Origin: Reticulascus tulasneorum
Lineage: Eukaryota; Ascomycota; Sordariomycetes; Glomerellales; Reticulascaceae
DNA length: 64,000 nt
Assembly (NCBI GenBank): GCA_001557505.1
Contig: LSAX01000007.1
Coordinates: 3,224,001 to 3,288,000, forward strand
Direction of reading: 5' to 3'
In this document: positions 34,423 through 45,931 of the stretch, in pieces
How the letters are laid out: each line of letters starts with the position of its first letter
Numbering within the stretch: position 1 is the first letter of the stretch
Notes under the pieces: generated by a model
What the model saw: only the letters and a program-made list of their open reading frames with translations
Databases searched by the model: none
Told to the model about the DNA's origin: nothing
Position numbers and translations under genes: made by a program

Positions 34423-35882
34423 ATGAGGGGGAGCGAGCCGATGAGCCAGATGGACCACCCTATGCTGGACGCTCCGGCCGACGTCCTGGTCGAGGCCAGG
34501 CGGACGCTGGAAGCTTTGAAGAGCTCCGGGTTTTCGCGCGAGGTGCTTTTGGAGATGTGGGAAGCTGGGGAGAACACAACCGACATCCTGCTGGAGGATG
34601 CGTCCACAAGAGGTATGTATTTGATTTGCATCGCCCGCCTTCCTTTGTTGTTTACACTCGGCCTGCCGGGGCGCGCGCGACTTGCCGCTTCCCCAGGCCT
34701 CCTTTTCGGCAAATGTCACTAACCTTTGTCCCCTTCGTCGCAGCCATATGTCACGGTCAGATCGGCCACCGGCCGCGCATCTCGGTGTCGTCGACGAGCT
34801 CAGGCTCATCCGGTCACGCCAGCATCTGGTCCATGGGATCCGCCACATCAAACACCTCGGTAGCTACCCATTACTCCCACACGCCCTCATCCCAGCCGCA
34901 GCAACAACAGCAGCACCAGCAACAGCAACAGCAACCGCAACAGCACCAGCAGCAGCACCAACAACAACAACAACAACAACAAACAGCCGCAGCCCCCGTC
35001 TCGGTCGGAGGAAGCCTCCCGCAAGTCGCCAGCGCACAAACAGGATGGGGTCCCGGGAGGTTCAACTTCTATTGGTGCACGTCGTGCGAGACGAGGTTTA
35101 AGCGCAAGTACGACTGGAAGCGCCACGAGGAGGAGTTTCACGAGCGCTGGAAGAAATACCCCTGCCCCGAGCCGGGCTGCAATCGGAGTTTCTGGGGCGC
35201 CAACACCTTCAACCAGCACCACAAGGCGTCCCACGGCTGCAAGTCGTGCCCGCATTCCGAAAAGGTCGTCAAGTACCTGAAGAGGAGGAAGTACTGGGCC
35301 TGCGGCTTCTGTTCCGCCCTGCACCCGTCGAGGGAACGACATGTGGAGCACGTCGCGAGGCATTTCGAGTCGGGCAAGACGAAATCCGATTGGATGCACT
35401 CCAGAGTCATTTACGGCTTGCTGCATCAGCCACTGATCCACGAGGCCTGGAAGGATCTGCTCATGGGCAAGCAGGTCGAGCATGCGGGACGGCAACCCAA
35501 CTTCAGCTGGAACCCCACACAGACCGGTCGAGCCCAGGGCTTCATGGAGAACGAGAGCCCCGGGCAGCTCCAGGACCTGCTGGAGTTCTTTTCCGGCTCG
35601 AGCACCGACGCCGAATCAATCGTGTCGGTGGCTTACGAATATGCCGACCTGGTATTCTTGCAGGTCCCGGCTTCCCCCCCGATGCAGTACTCCCAATTAT
35701 ATGCACCGCCGCCGTCATCGGGTCTGGCTCCTCCGCCACCGTACCCGCCGCCGCCCATGATACCACCACCAGCGATTCCTTCGCAGACGTTGCCGTCGCA
35801 GCAGCAGCAGCAGCAGCAGTCCACTCCAGTCCTGCCGTCCCAAAACTCGGCGCCGCCACCCTTTGGCGACCATCTGAGGAGT

Positions 35883-35944
<62 letters not shown>

Positions 35945-36212
35945 AATGGTGCCAAGCAATATTTATCATCACACCTCTTCCGTGCCAAGAGCGAGCACGG
36001 AGCCTTTGAGGCGAGCGTCTCTTGATCGGGAGCTCCCTCCTCCTCCGCAAGAAGCGCAACCCATGAACTTCCAATACATCCCGCAAGGCATGGTATTCGA
36101 AGACTGGGAAAGCTTTACAACCACGGTGGTGGGAGGAAATACACCGACACACACCCCCGTCTCGTCGGAATGGCCGCTCGTGCAGATGCAGTACTTCACG
36201 GCCGGGCCATAA
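34423..36212 (+). CDS. Poly-Q C2H2 zinc-finger regulator
   Basis: Exons 34423-34612 and 34744-36212 (131-bp intron, split codon g|cc) give 552 residues. The N-terminal segment (VLVEARRTLEALKSSGFSRE) looks helical. Poly-Q tracts lie at about 115-145 and 443-463, with a Pro-rich region between about 375 and 410. The central zinc region has FYWCTSCETRFKRKYDWKRH, then YPCPEPGCNRSFWGANTFNQ with its His pair, and WACGFCSALHPSRERHVEH. It is followed by a conserved-looking helical block (VIYGLLHQPLIHEAWKDLL). Such proteins are nuclear transcription regulators in fungi; the target is unknown. The start was chosen as the ATG that splices into the second exon; an ATG at 34441 is an alternative. The gene-poor region upstream suggests extended regulation. 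Confidence 0.83.
35884..35946. repeat. CAG/CAA poly-glutamine repeat in coding sequence
   Basis: About 21 consecutive Gln codons, mixed CAG and CAA. A second, His/Pro-interrupted Gln region lies at about 34898-34981 in the same gene. Confidence 0.9.
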
Positions 36213-37507
36213 TCACATTCTCGCCCCTTGTATAAACAACACCCCAAGTTTTTTTCATTTGTCCCCATCAACGTGTCAGTCAGCCGCTGCGCTGCTGCCA
36301 GATTCTCATCTGGCACATATCTATAGTATATAATGGTAATCGTCTCTTTGGGAAGCGGACTCGAAAGGGTTGGAAGTCGGATCATTCAGTGTTTCCGGGT
36401 TTTGTGGATCGGGTCAAAAAGGGATGAACTGGAAAGGAGGCAGCGGTGGGGGCAATTGGGTTGGCCAAACGCGCGAAAGGAAATACGTCTACACCCCCCG
36501 TCAGGGTTCCATTATGCTTGATGTCAGATGTCAATATAGATACAAAACCCAAATGTACTTTTACATGACCCCCTGTCTTCCTCTCCACGCTGTGTTGCTT
36601 TCCGAGAAGAACCAGGGCAACACAGTCGCGCCATCCTGGGGTTACTAGTTGGCTACTGTGCTGCAGTCTCCCGTACGCTGTGTAGCCACGAGCGCGCGCA
36701 GAGTTTGCTGACTCGTAGTGCCGCCCCGCGCCATTTGACCCAAGCTTGTGCGAGTTGCCGAAGGCAGGTTGCTTGCTCTGAGACATCTGCAGCCAATGAT
36801 CCCGCCCCCGTCCCCCGACGAGGATGAGCTTCGAGATCCACCTCCAGACTATCTCCTGGCCTATTCAGGGATTGCCCGTTTATGCTCGAGCAGTACCGCG
36901 TCAGAATCGTGTAACCCAAGCCCGAAATGGGCGTCGACGATGACGAGATTGTGCGGGCGACCGCCCTAAGCGTTCTGCACGTCCGGGGAAACCTGTCCGG
37001 GGGCAACCACACCTGGGCTATGGAGAGCAAGTAAAGCAAACGAAAAAGACAGGAGGGAGGGCGGAGGAGTTTAGCGTGGGAACTGGCTACTTAAACCAAC
37101 ATCCTCGCCTGAGAGGGAGAAGACTTTTGTCTCCCTAGACTTGTCAACCCTTCTCAGGCTTCTAGGCTGTTCCCTCTCGATAATTCACGATATCTAGCGT
37201 TGCCACCTGGCATATCTTTGGTGGAACAATATTAGTAAGTTGATGTTCACTTTGGCTGTCGTCCGTCCCTGGTGCTCATGCGATAGTAGGCAACCACCAG
37301 CTACTTGAGAAGCAACCCGGCGTCTCGTGGCGCACCACGAGGTCAATCTCACGTTGAACATAACCTGTAGGTGAACCCGACCACTGAACCCACCCTCCCC
37401 GGATTGCGCGACTCGAAAGGAGGCTCCCGCTGACCCCGGGCATTTTACAGACCCAGGCAGCACAAAGACTCTCCTAGTACCCCCGAACGACCACGGCAAG
37501 GGCGACC
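36213..37507. other. Intergenic, no gene seen
   Basis: 3' end of the C2H2 gene and promoter of the small ORF. Short ORFs at 36382-37039 (-) lack gene-like composition. Confidence 0.45.
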
Positions 37508-37720
37508 ATGTCACAGAAACGAAACGGAAACCCCAAGCCCGTGAAGATGGAGCACGAGAACGCGGGCCCCGTGTCGGAGACGCCGGCTGTGAACGACTAC
37601 TCGATTGTGCGCTGGCTGCGGGAGAAGACGTACGAGGAGCCGTGGACGCTGCGGCGGGCGGACCAGAAAGACTTCTCGCCGCAGACCAATGGGGTCGCGG
37701 GTCAAAGCCAGCAGAACTGA
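37508..37720 (+). CDS. Small hypothetical protein (70 aa)
   Basis: A 70-residue hydrophilic ORF with a reasonable start context (gcgaccATG) and GC-rich third positions unlike the flanks. The central segment NDYSIVRWLREKTYEEPW looks like a conserved helix; the ends are low complexity. No domain is recognised. A well-formed intron (gtaagt, gctaat branch, ggcag) begins 13 bases after the stop, which supports a spliced transcript. Confidence 0.5.
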   Translation: MSQKRNGNPKPVKMEHENAGPVSETPAVNDYSIVRWLREKTYEEPWTLRRADQKDFSPQTNGVAGQSQQN

Positions 37721-37732
37721 GTGTGGCTCAAG

Positions 37733-37789
37733 GTAAGTTGCACTTCAGTAGGTGCGAGAGTACGAACCGCGATGCTAATGCCGTGGCAG
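37733..37789 (+). other. Probable 3'UTR intron
   Basis: Donor ag|gtaagt, branch-like gctaatg, acceptor ggcag; 57 bp, just downstream of the stop at 37718-37720. Confidence 0.5.
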
Positions 37790-38315
37790 CCGCTTGCAGG
37801 AAGACTCCGTGACTTGCCTTACACTGGATAAGTTGGATGCCGGGCACCTTTCACCAAGCTGCGGGGTCTAGCTCGAGTTGAGGGGCTTTGTTTGCTGTTG
37901 TGCTGCTGCTACAAGTTAGGAGAGCAAGGCATTCTAGTCTTGGTCTTGTCCTCAACCACGTTCGTTGGAGGCCCAACTCTTTAAAATCTCTTAGATCAAG
38001 GGTTTGATATTGCTTATTTTCTTAACATCTTGAGTCTTGGTCACTGCTTTGGTGCAATGGAATATGAATCACTACAGCGGCTGTGGGTCATGGACCTGCT
38101 GGCTACTTCATAGACTTGCGACCTCGTGCAGGGGGGCTAGAATAGGAACGATGACTATGATAATAGTTGATTACCACCCTAATGCTACGGCCGTTTTCAT
38201 GCCCCTATCAGACAGACTACCCTGCTACCTTACCCAGAAGTCATAGAATTACAATGGACTCCTCAACACCAAACCCAATATAAAGGGGTTTCGGTGCCCC
38301 ATCCTACGCGAGCCA
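37790..38315. other. Convergent intergenic spacer
   Basis: About 525 bp between the small ORF and the minus-strand reductase. No gene seen. Confidence 0.5.
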
Positions 38316-39482
38316 TCATTCGTACCCAACCGGCCTTGACCGTATCACGTAGTCCACATGGGCCGACGCACCCACAGCCGGGGCCGGGGACCCGCTGCGG
38401 TGCGGATCAAAGCCCATCAGATCGTACGGCCAGCCGGGCTCGAACTGCTGCACCGCCTCCAGGTACTCGATCTGGTCCTGCGACAGGCGGATCTCGCACG
38501 CGTCGATGTTGTCGAGCAGGTGCTCGACCTTGCGCCCGCCCACGACGGGGAAGACGTACGGCGTCTTGGCCAGCACGTACGCCAGCGCCACGGCCGTGAT
38601 GGACTTGCCGCCCAGCTCGTGCGCGATCTCGTCCAGCGCCTTGCTCATCCGGCACTCGGCGTCGGTCTGGTCCGACAGGTGCCGGAACGCGTCCTCGCCC
38701 GCGCGGCGCCGGTCCTCGATCTGCGCGCGCGTCTTGAACTTGCCCATGCCCGCCGCGCCGTACGGCGCAATGGCCATACCGAACTGCCGCGCCATCGGGA
38801 TGATCTCCCGCTCCATGTCGCGCAGGAGCACGCTGTAGCTGCCCTGGTAGATGCAGAACTGCGTCTTGCCGTGCGCCTTGGCGTACGTGTTCGCCGCGCT
38901 GACGATCCAGGCCGGGGTGTTGCTGATCCCCAGGTAGTGGACCTTGCCCTGCTGCACCAGGACGTGCAGGCTGTCCATGGTCTCCTCGATGGACGACGTG
39001 TAGTCCCAAAAGTGCAGGTAGAATATGTCGATCCAATCCGTCTTCAGCTTCGCCAGCGAGTCGCGCAGGCTGAGGTGCATCGCCGCCTTCGAGTTGCCGC
39101 CGTAGTTCACGCCCCGCCCCTTCATGCCCGGCTTGTACAGCTGGTAGTCGGCCCCGAACTTCGTGCCTATGACACACCGGTCCCGTACTTTGCGCGCCTC
39201 CATCCACTCGCCCAGCCACATCTCGCTCTGCTCGTTCTGGTAGTTGTTGCACGTGTCGAAGAAGTTGCCGCCGGCGTCGAAATACGCGTCCAGGAGCTGG
39301 AAAGCCGTCTTCTTGTCCATCTTGCCCAGACCGTCCGACCAGGCGGACCCGAGGGACATGGTGCCCATCTGCAGGGGTGACACCCGGATCGCGGCATTGG
39401 GGGATAGGATGCGGTACCGGCCGAGAGCAGTTGCGGGCTCAGGGGCCGGGAAGAACAGAGTCCGAGCTGATTCGGTCGTCAT
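38316..39482 (-). CDS. Aldo/keto reductase, aryl-alcohol dehydrogenase type
   Basis: A single-exon 388-residue NADPH-dependent oxidoreductase of the AKR superfamily, closest in style to fungal aryl-alcohol dehydrogenases and norsolorinic-acid-reductase-like proteins. The catalytic set is visible: Asp and Tyr in FFDTCNNYQNEQSE, Lys in IGTKFGADY and His in FYLHFWDYTSS. The substrate/cofactor region has HYLGISNTPAWIVSAAN and the C-terminus has FPVVGGRKVEHLLDNID. The gene is very GC-rich (above 60%), which creates a long open frame on the other strand. The natural substrate is unknown; no other metabolic gene is adjacent. Confidence 0.92.
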   Translation of the reverse strand: MTTESARTLFFPAPEPATALGRYRILSPNAAIRVSPLQMGTMSLGSAWSDGLGKMDKKTAFQLLDAYFDAGGNFFDTCNNYQNEQSEMWLGEWMEARKVRDRCVIGTKFGADYQLYKPGMKGRGVNYGGNSKAAMHLSLRDSLAKLKTDWIDIFYLHFWDYTSSIEETMDSLHVLVQQGKVHYLGISNTPAWIVSAANTYAKAHGKTQFCIYQGSYSVLLRDMEREIIPMARQFGMAIAPYGAAGMGKFKTRAQIEDRRRAGEDAFRHLSDQTDAECRMSKALDEIAHELGGKSITAVALAYVLAKTPYVFPVVGGRKVEHLLDNIDACEIRLSQDQIEYLEAVQQFEPGWPYDLMGFDPHRSGSPAPAVGASAHVDYVIRSRPVGYE

Positions 39483-41035
39483 TGTGAAATCTTTTCAGGT
39501 TTAGATCAAAAAGAATTAAATCAATGGTTAAGCTTTGGCGAGGCTGAAACAGTTGGCTCTGGTCGAGATGTCGTCGATACTTCGGACCCGGGAAATGGGC
39601 AAGCGTCAAAGCAGCTCGGATCTTGTGCGTTCAGAAGGTAGCATCTCCCGTAAAAGGCAGTCGGGAATCATTCTGAATTAAGGAATGGTCAATTATAAAC
39701 CAAAAAAGTCGCCGGTCTCAACTCAGCCTCCACGTCAGACACAATCCATGGCTAAACATAGCATCGCCGTGAAGAAGCGGGTGCAGCCTTTGCTAGTCCT
39801 CGATCCTTCACAGCCTTTCCCCTCCAAACCAACAAATCATCTTCCGACTCATGAAAAACTTGAATTGCTCGCGTGGCACACGGAGGTACTCCGAGGAATG
39901 GCTGATTTTGCGCGTTACGCAGAGGTATCGCGCGCCTGGTGGGCATTGTGCCTTGGTGGGTAGCGAATCTGGGGATCGTCGAGATGCTGAGATCTGGGTG
40001 CGGAGCATCTGTGTTTCATCGGCGACAATCCGTCTTATTTTGTCAGCTTACCGCCATGCACGGAGGCCAAGGAATTTATTTTAACGTGCAGTCAGGCCGT
40101 GGTTGAACCAATCTCAGGTCCACGTCGTACAAATTGGTCAGATATGAAAGCCTATCTTGTATTACTGTTCGTTTCAATTCGCAAGTACTGCATCTACGAT
40201 TATTATGTGGGCAGACATCCTGCAAGCCATCCCATTCGCAGGACTAGTTAGTCCGAGGTAGCCAATTTCTTCCGTATTATCTCTTGCCCATGATGTTTGA
40301 TATGTTTGTAGACTCCAATTGTCTCTGGTTGGTTCGAAATGCAGCACCGGGTAAGTTCAGACTGCTGGCTAACTTCCCTTTTCGGGAGACTAGTCCAGGC
40401 TATCCAGAGAGCGCTGGATACGAGTGGTCATCCTGTCTGAAGCCCAACTCTTTGATTGGTCTTATGGATACGAGAAGAGCGTTGGTAAGACTTGATTCCA
40501 GACAAGACTGTTGAGAGAACCCTCTAAGATATTGGATCCGAGATGTGAAGTTGGCGAGTGCAAGGAACTCACTGTCATGCAGTTTAGGACGGAGAGCAGG
40601 CTGCAAAATGCAGACATAAAATTCGGTAAAGAGCCTATTCGTAGGCCCAATCAGCAAGCCTCAGCTCAGTGTCCTGATAGCATAGGTCTAGCAGGACCGA
40701 CACGACGCAATCCAGCCCGCCGTGGTCGATGACTTGATGACAACAGTGGAATTTGGGGGGCCATCGCTGAAACCGGCCCTCATGTACCATCATGCCCAGC
40801 AATGTATACCGGACATTGTGAGTCATCCCATATAGACAGATATTTGACAATGAAATGCGTCCGGCCTAACTTCGCAATTCCGGGAGCCTGTGCCTGCCGA
40901 CTGCATGTGACCCCCCGCGCTCTTTGTACTTTAAACCAACATCCCCCAATGTTAGCATATCTTTTCTTTTTGTTTTCCTCACCTACCAACGTCTACACAG
41001 CCAAGCCACGACATCCAAAATTCCCGCTACCCACC
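39483..41035. other. Intergenic, no convincing gene
   Basis: Promoter of the reductase and about 1.5 kb of sequence with short ORFs only. The ORF at 39685-39963 (+) is basic and unstructured, and I do not call it. Confidence 0.45.
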
Positions 41036-43678
41036 ATGTCTTCAACACAAGACATTGCAGCGAGAATGGCGTACCTCTCCGGCTTGCTTGGAGCAGGGAG
41101 TAATCAAAAACAGATGATGGAGTGGTGGAGAGAGTATAAAAAGCTCCAGCAGGGATTCAAGGAGGCAAAGCCTGCACCGCATGTTCCGGTCCAGGAGGCG
41201 GCTTTGGAGTCGACCCAACAGCCTCCGGTCTCGGGGAAAAAGGCTCGGAGGGTTGTCTTTCAAGAACCTTCTGACTGCGATCGCTCAGGATAAGAATCAG
41301 TTTCGAAACCTTGATATGGATTTCGCTGAGATGGACACAGGCCAATTCAGGATGTACAAGGTTTGAGCGCAGGAACTCCTGAATCATTACAGTCTGCGTA
41401 CTGCGTGGTTGGATGGAGAACCAGAATTCACATGCCGTTTGGTCCAGCATCGTCCCTCAATGCTCAAGCAAACTGTCAGCTATGAACGACGAAACCCTAC
41501 TCTCCTTTGACGGTGGCGAGGTAGGCTCAAAATCGGTCGAAAGCTGCACTGAGATGGTCTAAGAATCCAGATTTTGGAGTGCTGGTTCACCGTCATGTGT
41601 TTGTCTTGCGACACGCATTTCGATACCGCCCGACCCATAAACAGTTCATCTTGTATTTCTACGACTACTCACAAGATATTTGGGGTCTGGCGGTTGTCAT
41701 CGCCCAGTGTGCCCTCGCTGTCCTCAACTCATACATCTGTCGTGAAAGTACAGCAAGGATCATCCCATGTGTCGTCCACTATCGAACGCTCACCGGTCAC
41801 TGATGCACGGCATGATATTGAGGCTCCCTGCCTGGCTCATCAATCGATGCTCCGTCGACGACAAGCCTTTGCAGCGGTGGCACAGGAACGAAATGTGAGA
41901 GTTGACAACTCGTTTGGTTGCTTAGGTCAATACAGCAGCCAAGTCACAACCTGTCAGAACTGATTCCGGTCATGGAGATAACCCAGAAACGCACCGGCCT
42001 CGACCTTTCTTGAATTTCCGTTCATCGCCACGCAACAGAGGGGCAAATCATACATGGTTCCCATCTCGTGCTATCTTTAGGGATGCAACCACTCCGTCGA
42101 AACAAATTCCTCAGGGCAACCGATGGTTCATTCCATGGCTGGAAGTATGTGGATGAAATGGACTGTGGAGTGCTTGGGGAATCGCACTGCTCTGGGCCTG
42201 GGGCAAGGGGAGGAAAGGTCGTAGAGCGAGCCCTACTTACTCCCAAGGACGAGCATAGAGATCGGCTCGATAGTCGGTGGAAAGTGGTGATATCCAGCAT
42301 CCGAACAGAGTTGAAGGGAGCCGATATTGTGCTGGGATTCTCTCTCCAATCTGAAGTACTAGTAACAAGCCCTCAATATCCATTGTCATCAACCCAAGTG
42401 ACCCTATAACCAACCCGGAAGAGAGGATGCGAGCAATACTCTGGAGTCTGCCCGGGATTCCATTGCCGGTTTTATTCAACCGATCTAAACACCGCGTGGG
42501 GCCGATAGGCCAGCATAACAACAGATGGATGCTCCTGTGGCCCGATAATCAGAACATAGATGCAGGTCACACCTTACGGCTAAAAGGCGACAAACTTCTT
42601 CTCGACGCGCATCGATCAGATTCTCATTAGCCAAGGTTGCTTATTCTAGATCGCCTCTACTTAACAGCGGGAGGGCCTATCGATATCATCGTTCACGATA
42701 CCACTAGCAACAGTTGGTGCAGGGTCACATTTCATCGTGAGCCTAGAGACACATTCAGCTCTGAAGGCTTTCAAACCACTATATTCATCCTCGAAGTGAA
42801 TGAGCTTAAAGATCAGTCGGTGGATCTGGCCGCCGCTTGCCTCCATGTCACTGCGTTGGACGGAGATACCCACTCAATAAATGAAAACACTGCGCAAGAG
42901 CCGGACGATTTTGGTGATTTCTGTACTGGACCAACTATAACCGCAGTCTTTGATTGCCCCTCGACTGTGTGGATCCTAGGCCCGAGCCTTCTTCCTTCTT
43001 ACGAGTCCATGCCGAGATTTGAAGCGAAATCAACATTATCATATACTCTGGCAATGAAGCATGGTACGATCTACCATTCTCTTATCACCTGGATTTCTTC
43101 TGCTCATGATGATTTACATTGTGTCACGTGTAGATGTGCCGGTGACGCAACAGCCATTACCAAGACGTCAGCAATGGCCTCCTTCACGGCCGTCTCCTTC
43201 GGAAGCTTCCTTCTCGCTGTGCCTGGCACTCTGATGCTTACCGCAATGACCGCTATTATGATCTTACCAGGTCGTCACGCAGGGCAACACACTGCGTTCG
43301 AGTTCGCTCATAACTTCATACTTGAACATCGCCGCCCACTCTTATGTATTTCTTCATTACATCCCGCTTCTGTGCTATTCTCCATGGGTGATAGCCGGTT
43401 CCGGCTTTAACATTATCCGTCGCAGTATTGGACTCATCCACATTGGCCTAAAAGCCCGGTACCGGGGCTCACTCGTGGGAACGGACAAGGCTGTGATAGG
43501 CCTCCTCGTGTGTGGGCATGTGTTCCAGACTTTGACGACCATGTACGTCAAGTGGTACTTGAATGCACGGCTCTACAAGGTTTGGTTAGACACTTTCAGT
43601 CCCGACTGGACCCCTGAGGCATCTGATCCCTGGTTAACATCGATAAATGCTTTTGTGGCATCAATGTTTGAGTAGAGA
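41036..43678 (+). pseudogene. Broken or badly resolved gene; membrane-protein-like 3' part
   Basis: A patchwork of protein-like segments in shifting frames. At 41036 an ATG opens MSSTQDIAARMAYLSGLLGA and MMEWWREYKKLQQGFKEA. Near 41265 the sense moves to another frame (KNLLTAIAQDKNQFRNLDMD), then near 41368 again (AQELLNHYSLRTAWLDGEP), then near 41570 (FRYRPTHKQFILYFYDYSQD). Frame 42427-43410 is coherent except for a single TAG at 42628 and includes a membrane-like segment (FTAVSFGSFLLAVPGTLMLT). The last part (43322-43678, other frame) has two more hydrophobic helices (LHYIPLLCYSPWVIAG and KAVIGLLVCGHVFQTLTT). One good intron-like stretch, gtacga...gtgtag, lies near 43063-43133, so part may be real splicing. 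No family recognised. Confidence 0.35.
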
Positions 43679-44681
43679 AGGGTGGACGTCTGAATTACGC
43701 AGCGCAGAGTCTCTTCACTTCGCGCATGTGCTATAAAAGGAAGACAACCGCAGGCTCCCCGACCAATAACGAGTCGAGGCTGTCTCATCCCCAGCCCACT
43801 AATTGATTCGGAATACGACTCCGGTGCGGTAGAAATCCGCGGTTATAAAGAGTTTTTAGACCGAAGGGTTATATCTTACCCATCGACCCGCAATTGGCGG
43901 CACGAGATTACCTCATTCTTTAGCGGGGCCGAGCCGGGACGGAGGTCGGGAGACAAGAGACCGGCGACTGCGGGTCATACCAAGAATGGAAGAGAAGCAT
44001 ATGGATCAGGAAGAACTCCCGTGAAGGTTTGAAGAAGTACCTATCTAAGCAGTTCGAGCGGTTTTTTAAATGACCAGCAGCTGAAGTAACGCATTGTCTT
44101 TTTGTGTTGAGAAACGTAAAAATGACATAATTTCGGACCGTGATGTATCAAATTACCTTGGGCCGCTTGCACAACTGAAGAGTATTATGTTTTCACATAG
44201 TAGACGGAGTCCACTGATAGCCAAAAGATCCACGACCAAGAAATGCCAAGGTCGTTTCGCATACAACTCCAAATGTGTAGGGCATGCTCGGTCGTGAGAT
44301 TCGGCTACGGTATGCCCAGCCACTCTCATATCATCGATAAAAAGCAGGACAGTCTACGCGGAAAGCAGCATAGTGAGCTGTGTGTACAGTGATTATAGCT
44401 GCGACTTGCTGAGCAAACACACATACTTAGAAGAACGACAGGCACTCCGGGCCTAGGTTGTGGATTCTGAGGTTTATGCACACATGCGCAGGTTATTTGC
44501 TTTTCTAAAACCACGATTGTTCCATTAAACGAGCGACAGCCAATTCTACCTAAACATGGATCTCAGGGAGACGAATGGTCGATGTCAACTCCACTTAGCA
44601 TTCCCTCATTCTCCTTTCGCAATATCGTGAAACTTGGAAAGTCGCAGACAACCATATTGCTAATACCAAACGCTTCAGAAC
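43679..44681. other. Intergenic, no gene seen
   Basis: About 1 kb with no supported gene; short ORFs only. Confidence 0.5.
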
Positions 44682-45931
44682 TCAGAAATCGAAGTCGGAT
44701 ACAGATACAGAAGGCGCTTCGTCGTCGAGAGCGATGCCCCTGACAGCAGATGAATTTTGCAATTCAGGATAAGCACGCCCAAAGTCGTCGTTGTTATGCG
44801 CTGCGAAGTCAGCGGCGAAGTCGATACTGGGAAGCTGTGAGTCGCTCGCTGTAGAGGGGACATGCTGAAGAGAGGTGATGTCACAGGGTTGGCTGTACGT
44901 CCTCTCCGGCCCAGTCGCGGTGATCCCGAAGCCCGGCCAGTTGGTGTTGGCGGGTCCAAGGGCGGTGAGCCTAAGGGCTTGGGCGTAGGCATGGTCGAAA
45001 GCCTGACCGATGGCATGGTTGAAGACATTATTGAAGACGCGATTGAAGTCATGGTCGCCATAATTCATTTCAGGCGCAACTATGCCGAGTCCGTTGGTCT
45101 GCTCGCTGGCACTGGCTTGCTCAAGGGCGACAATGTTGGTGGGCTCAGGTGTCAGCCCAACGCTGCTGAACTGGGCCGCAAACCTGGTTGGGAACTCGGC
45201 AACACCGAAAGTTCCATGAGCACGCCCGAAGCTGGCCCCATCGGGAAACTCGGTAAGGTTTGCATCAGCGTGCGGCATACCGCGCTCTTGAGGACGGACG
45301 AGATCAAGCGTGCCGACACCGTCTGTCCCGACAGCGGCGGAATGGGCGAGATCCAGACCGTGGGCGTGAGCCGAGTTTGGCGCGACGTTGTTGGTACGAG
45401 TCCAATCGACTGGCTCTGCGTGGATGGAACCCTGCGTATGGTTGATTACTCCAGGCGTAGAGGTGTCGACAGCCTCGTCAGCGTGGACGAACACAATTCC
45501 AGCGCCAGCGGGGTTTATTCCCCTGTGCCGAGTTTTCTTGTGGTCGTTTAGCTTGTCCTTCCTCGTAAATGGCTCTCCATTTCCGCCTCGGAAGCCCCTG
45601 CTGCGTTTGCAGCCTGGCACCTCGCACCAGTATTGTGTCGGGTTATGGAGGCTATGAGCCGACTTCTGATGACGCTTCAAGTCGCCCTTTTTTGTGAAGC
45701 TCTTGGCACATCCTGGCCAATCGCAAGGGTTGCGGTCGCTTTCTTATACATGAGCTAAGCCTAATCTGGACAGAATGAGGGCGCTTACCTGGACAACTTC
45801 TGTTGACTCACGATTCTGGAGGCATACTTACATTAGCGATAAAAAAAAAAAGGTGGCCCTCACGGCGAAGTGCAACCAGGTTCCTTATGGTTCTCGTCGT
45901 TGGAACGACGCGAGTTGGGGTCGGAAGGCAT
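44682..45931 (-). CDS. C2H2 zinc-finger protein with long low-complexity tail
   Basis: Exons 45864-45931, 45789-45815 and 44682-45738 give 383 residues in phase; introns are 48 and 50 bp, and the first contains a T12 tract. The 27-bp middle exon is supported by good splice signals and by joining MPSDPNSRRSNDENHKEP to the finger region. Finger 1 is CDWPGCAKSFTKKGDLKRHQ with its second His following. Finger 2 is longer, CEVPGCKRSRGFRGGNGEPF then TRKDKLNDHKKTRH. The remaining 280 residues are Ala/Asn/His/Phe-rich with repeated FNxVFNH-like and DHAYAQAL segments and no known domain. It is divergent from the C2H2-ankyrin gene. Probably a nuclear regulator; target unknown. Confidence 0.75.

Noticed and set aside
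34182..34743. Extension of the poly-Q C2H2 frame upstream to 34182 without an intron
   Set aside because: It would translate the ACC microsatellite leader as poly-Thr and ignores the good 131-bp intron; the ATG at 34423 in another frame gives a better N-terminus.
34871..35495. Cys- or Leu-rich minus-strand ORFs opposite the poly-Q gene
   Set aside because: They are reverse readings of CAG/CAA repeats (poly-Cys, poly-Leu), not genes.
38407..39252. 281-codon second frame on the minus strand within the same reductase
   Set aside because: Gly/Arg/Pro/Gln-rich shadow of the true frame; no domain.
38358..39380. 340-codon open frame on the plus strand opposite the aldo/keto reductase
   Set aside because: It is a mirror of a very GC-rich gene; its composition (Arg, Val, His, Leu and Gln repeats) is that of a shadow frame, while the minus strand has the full AKR catalytic set.
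40320..40360. ggttcgaaat stretch resembling a tRNA T-loop
   Set aside because: No matching acceptor stem, D-arm or anticodon arm around it.
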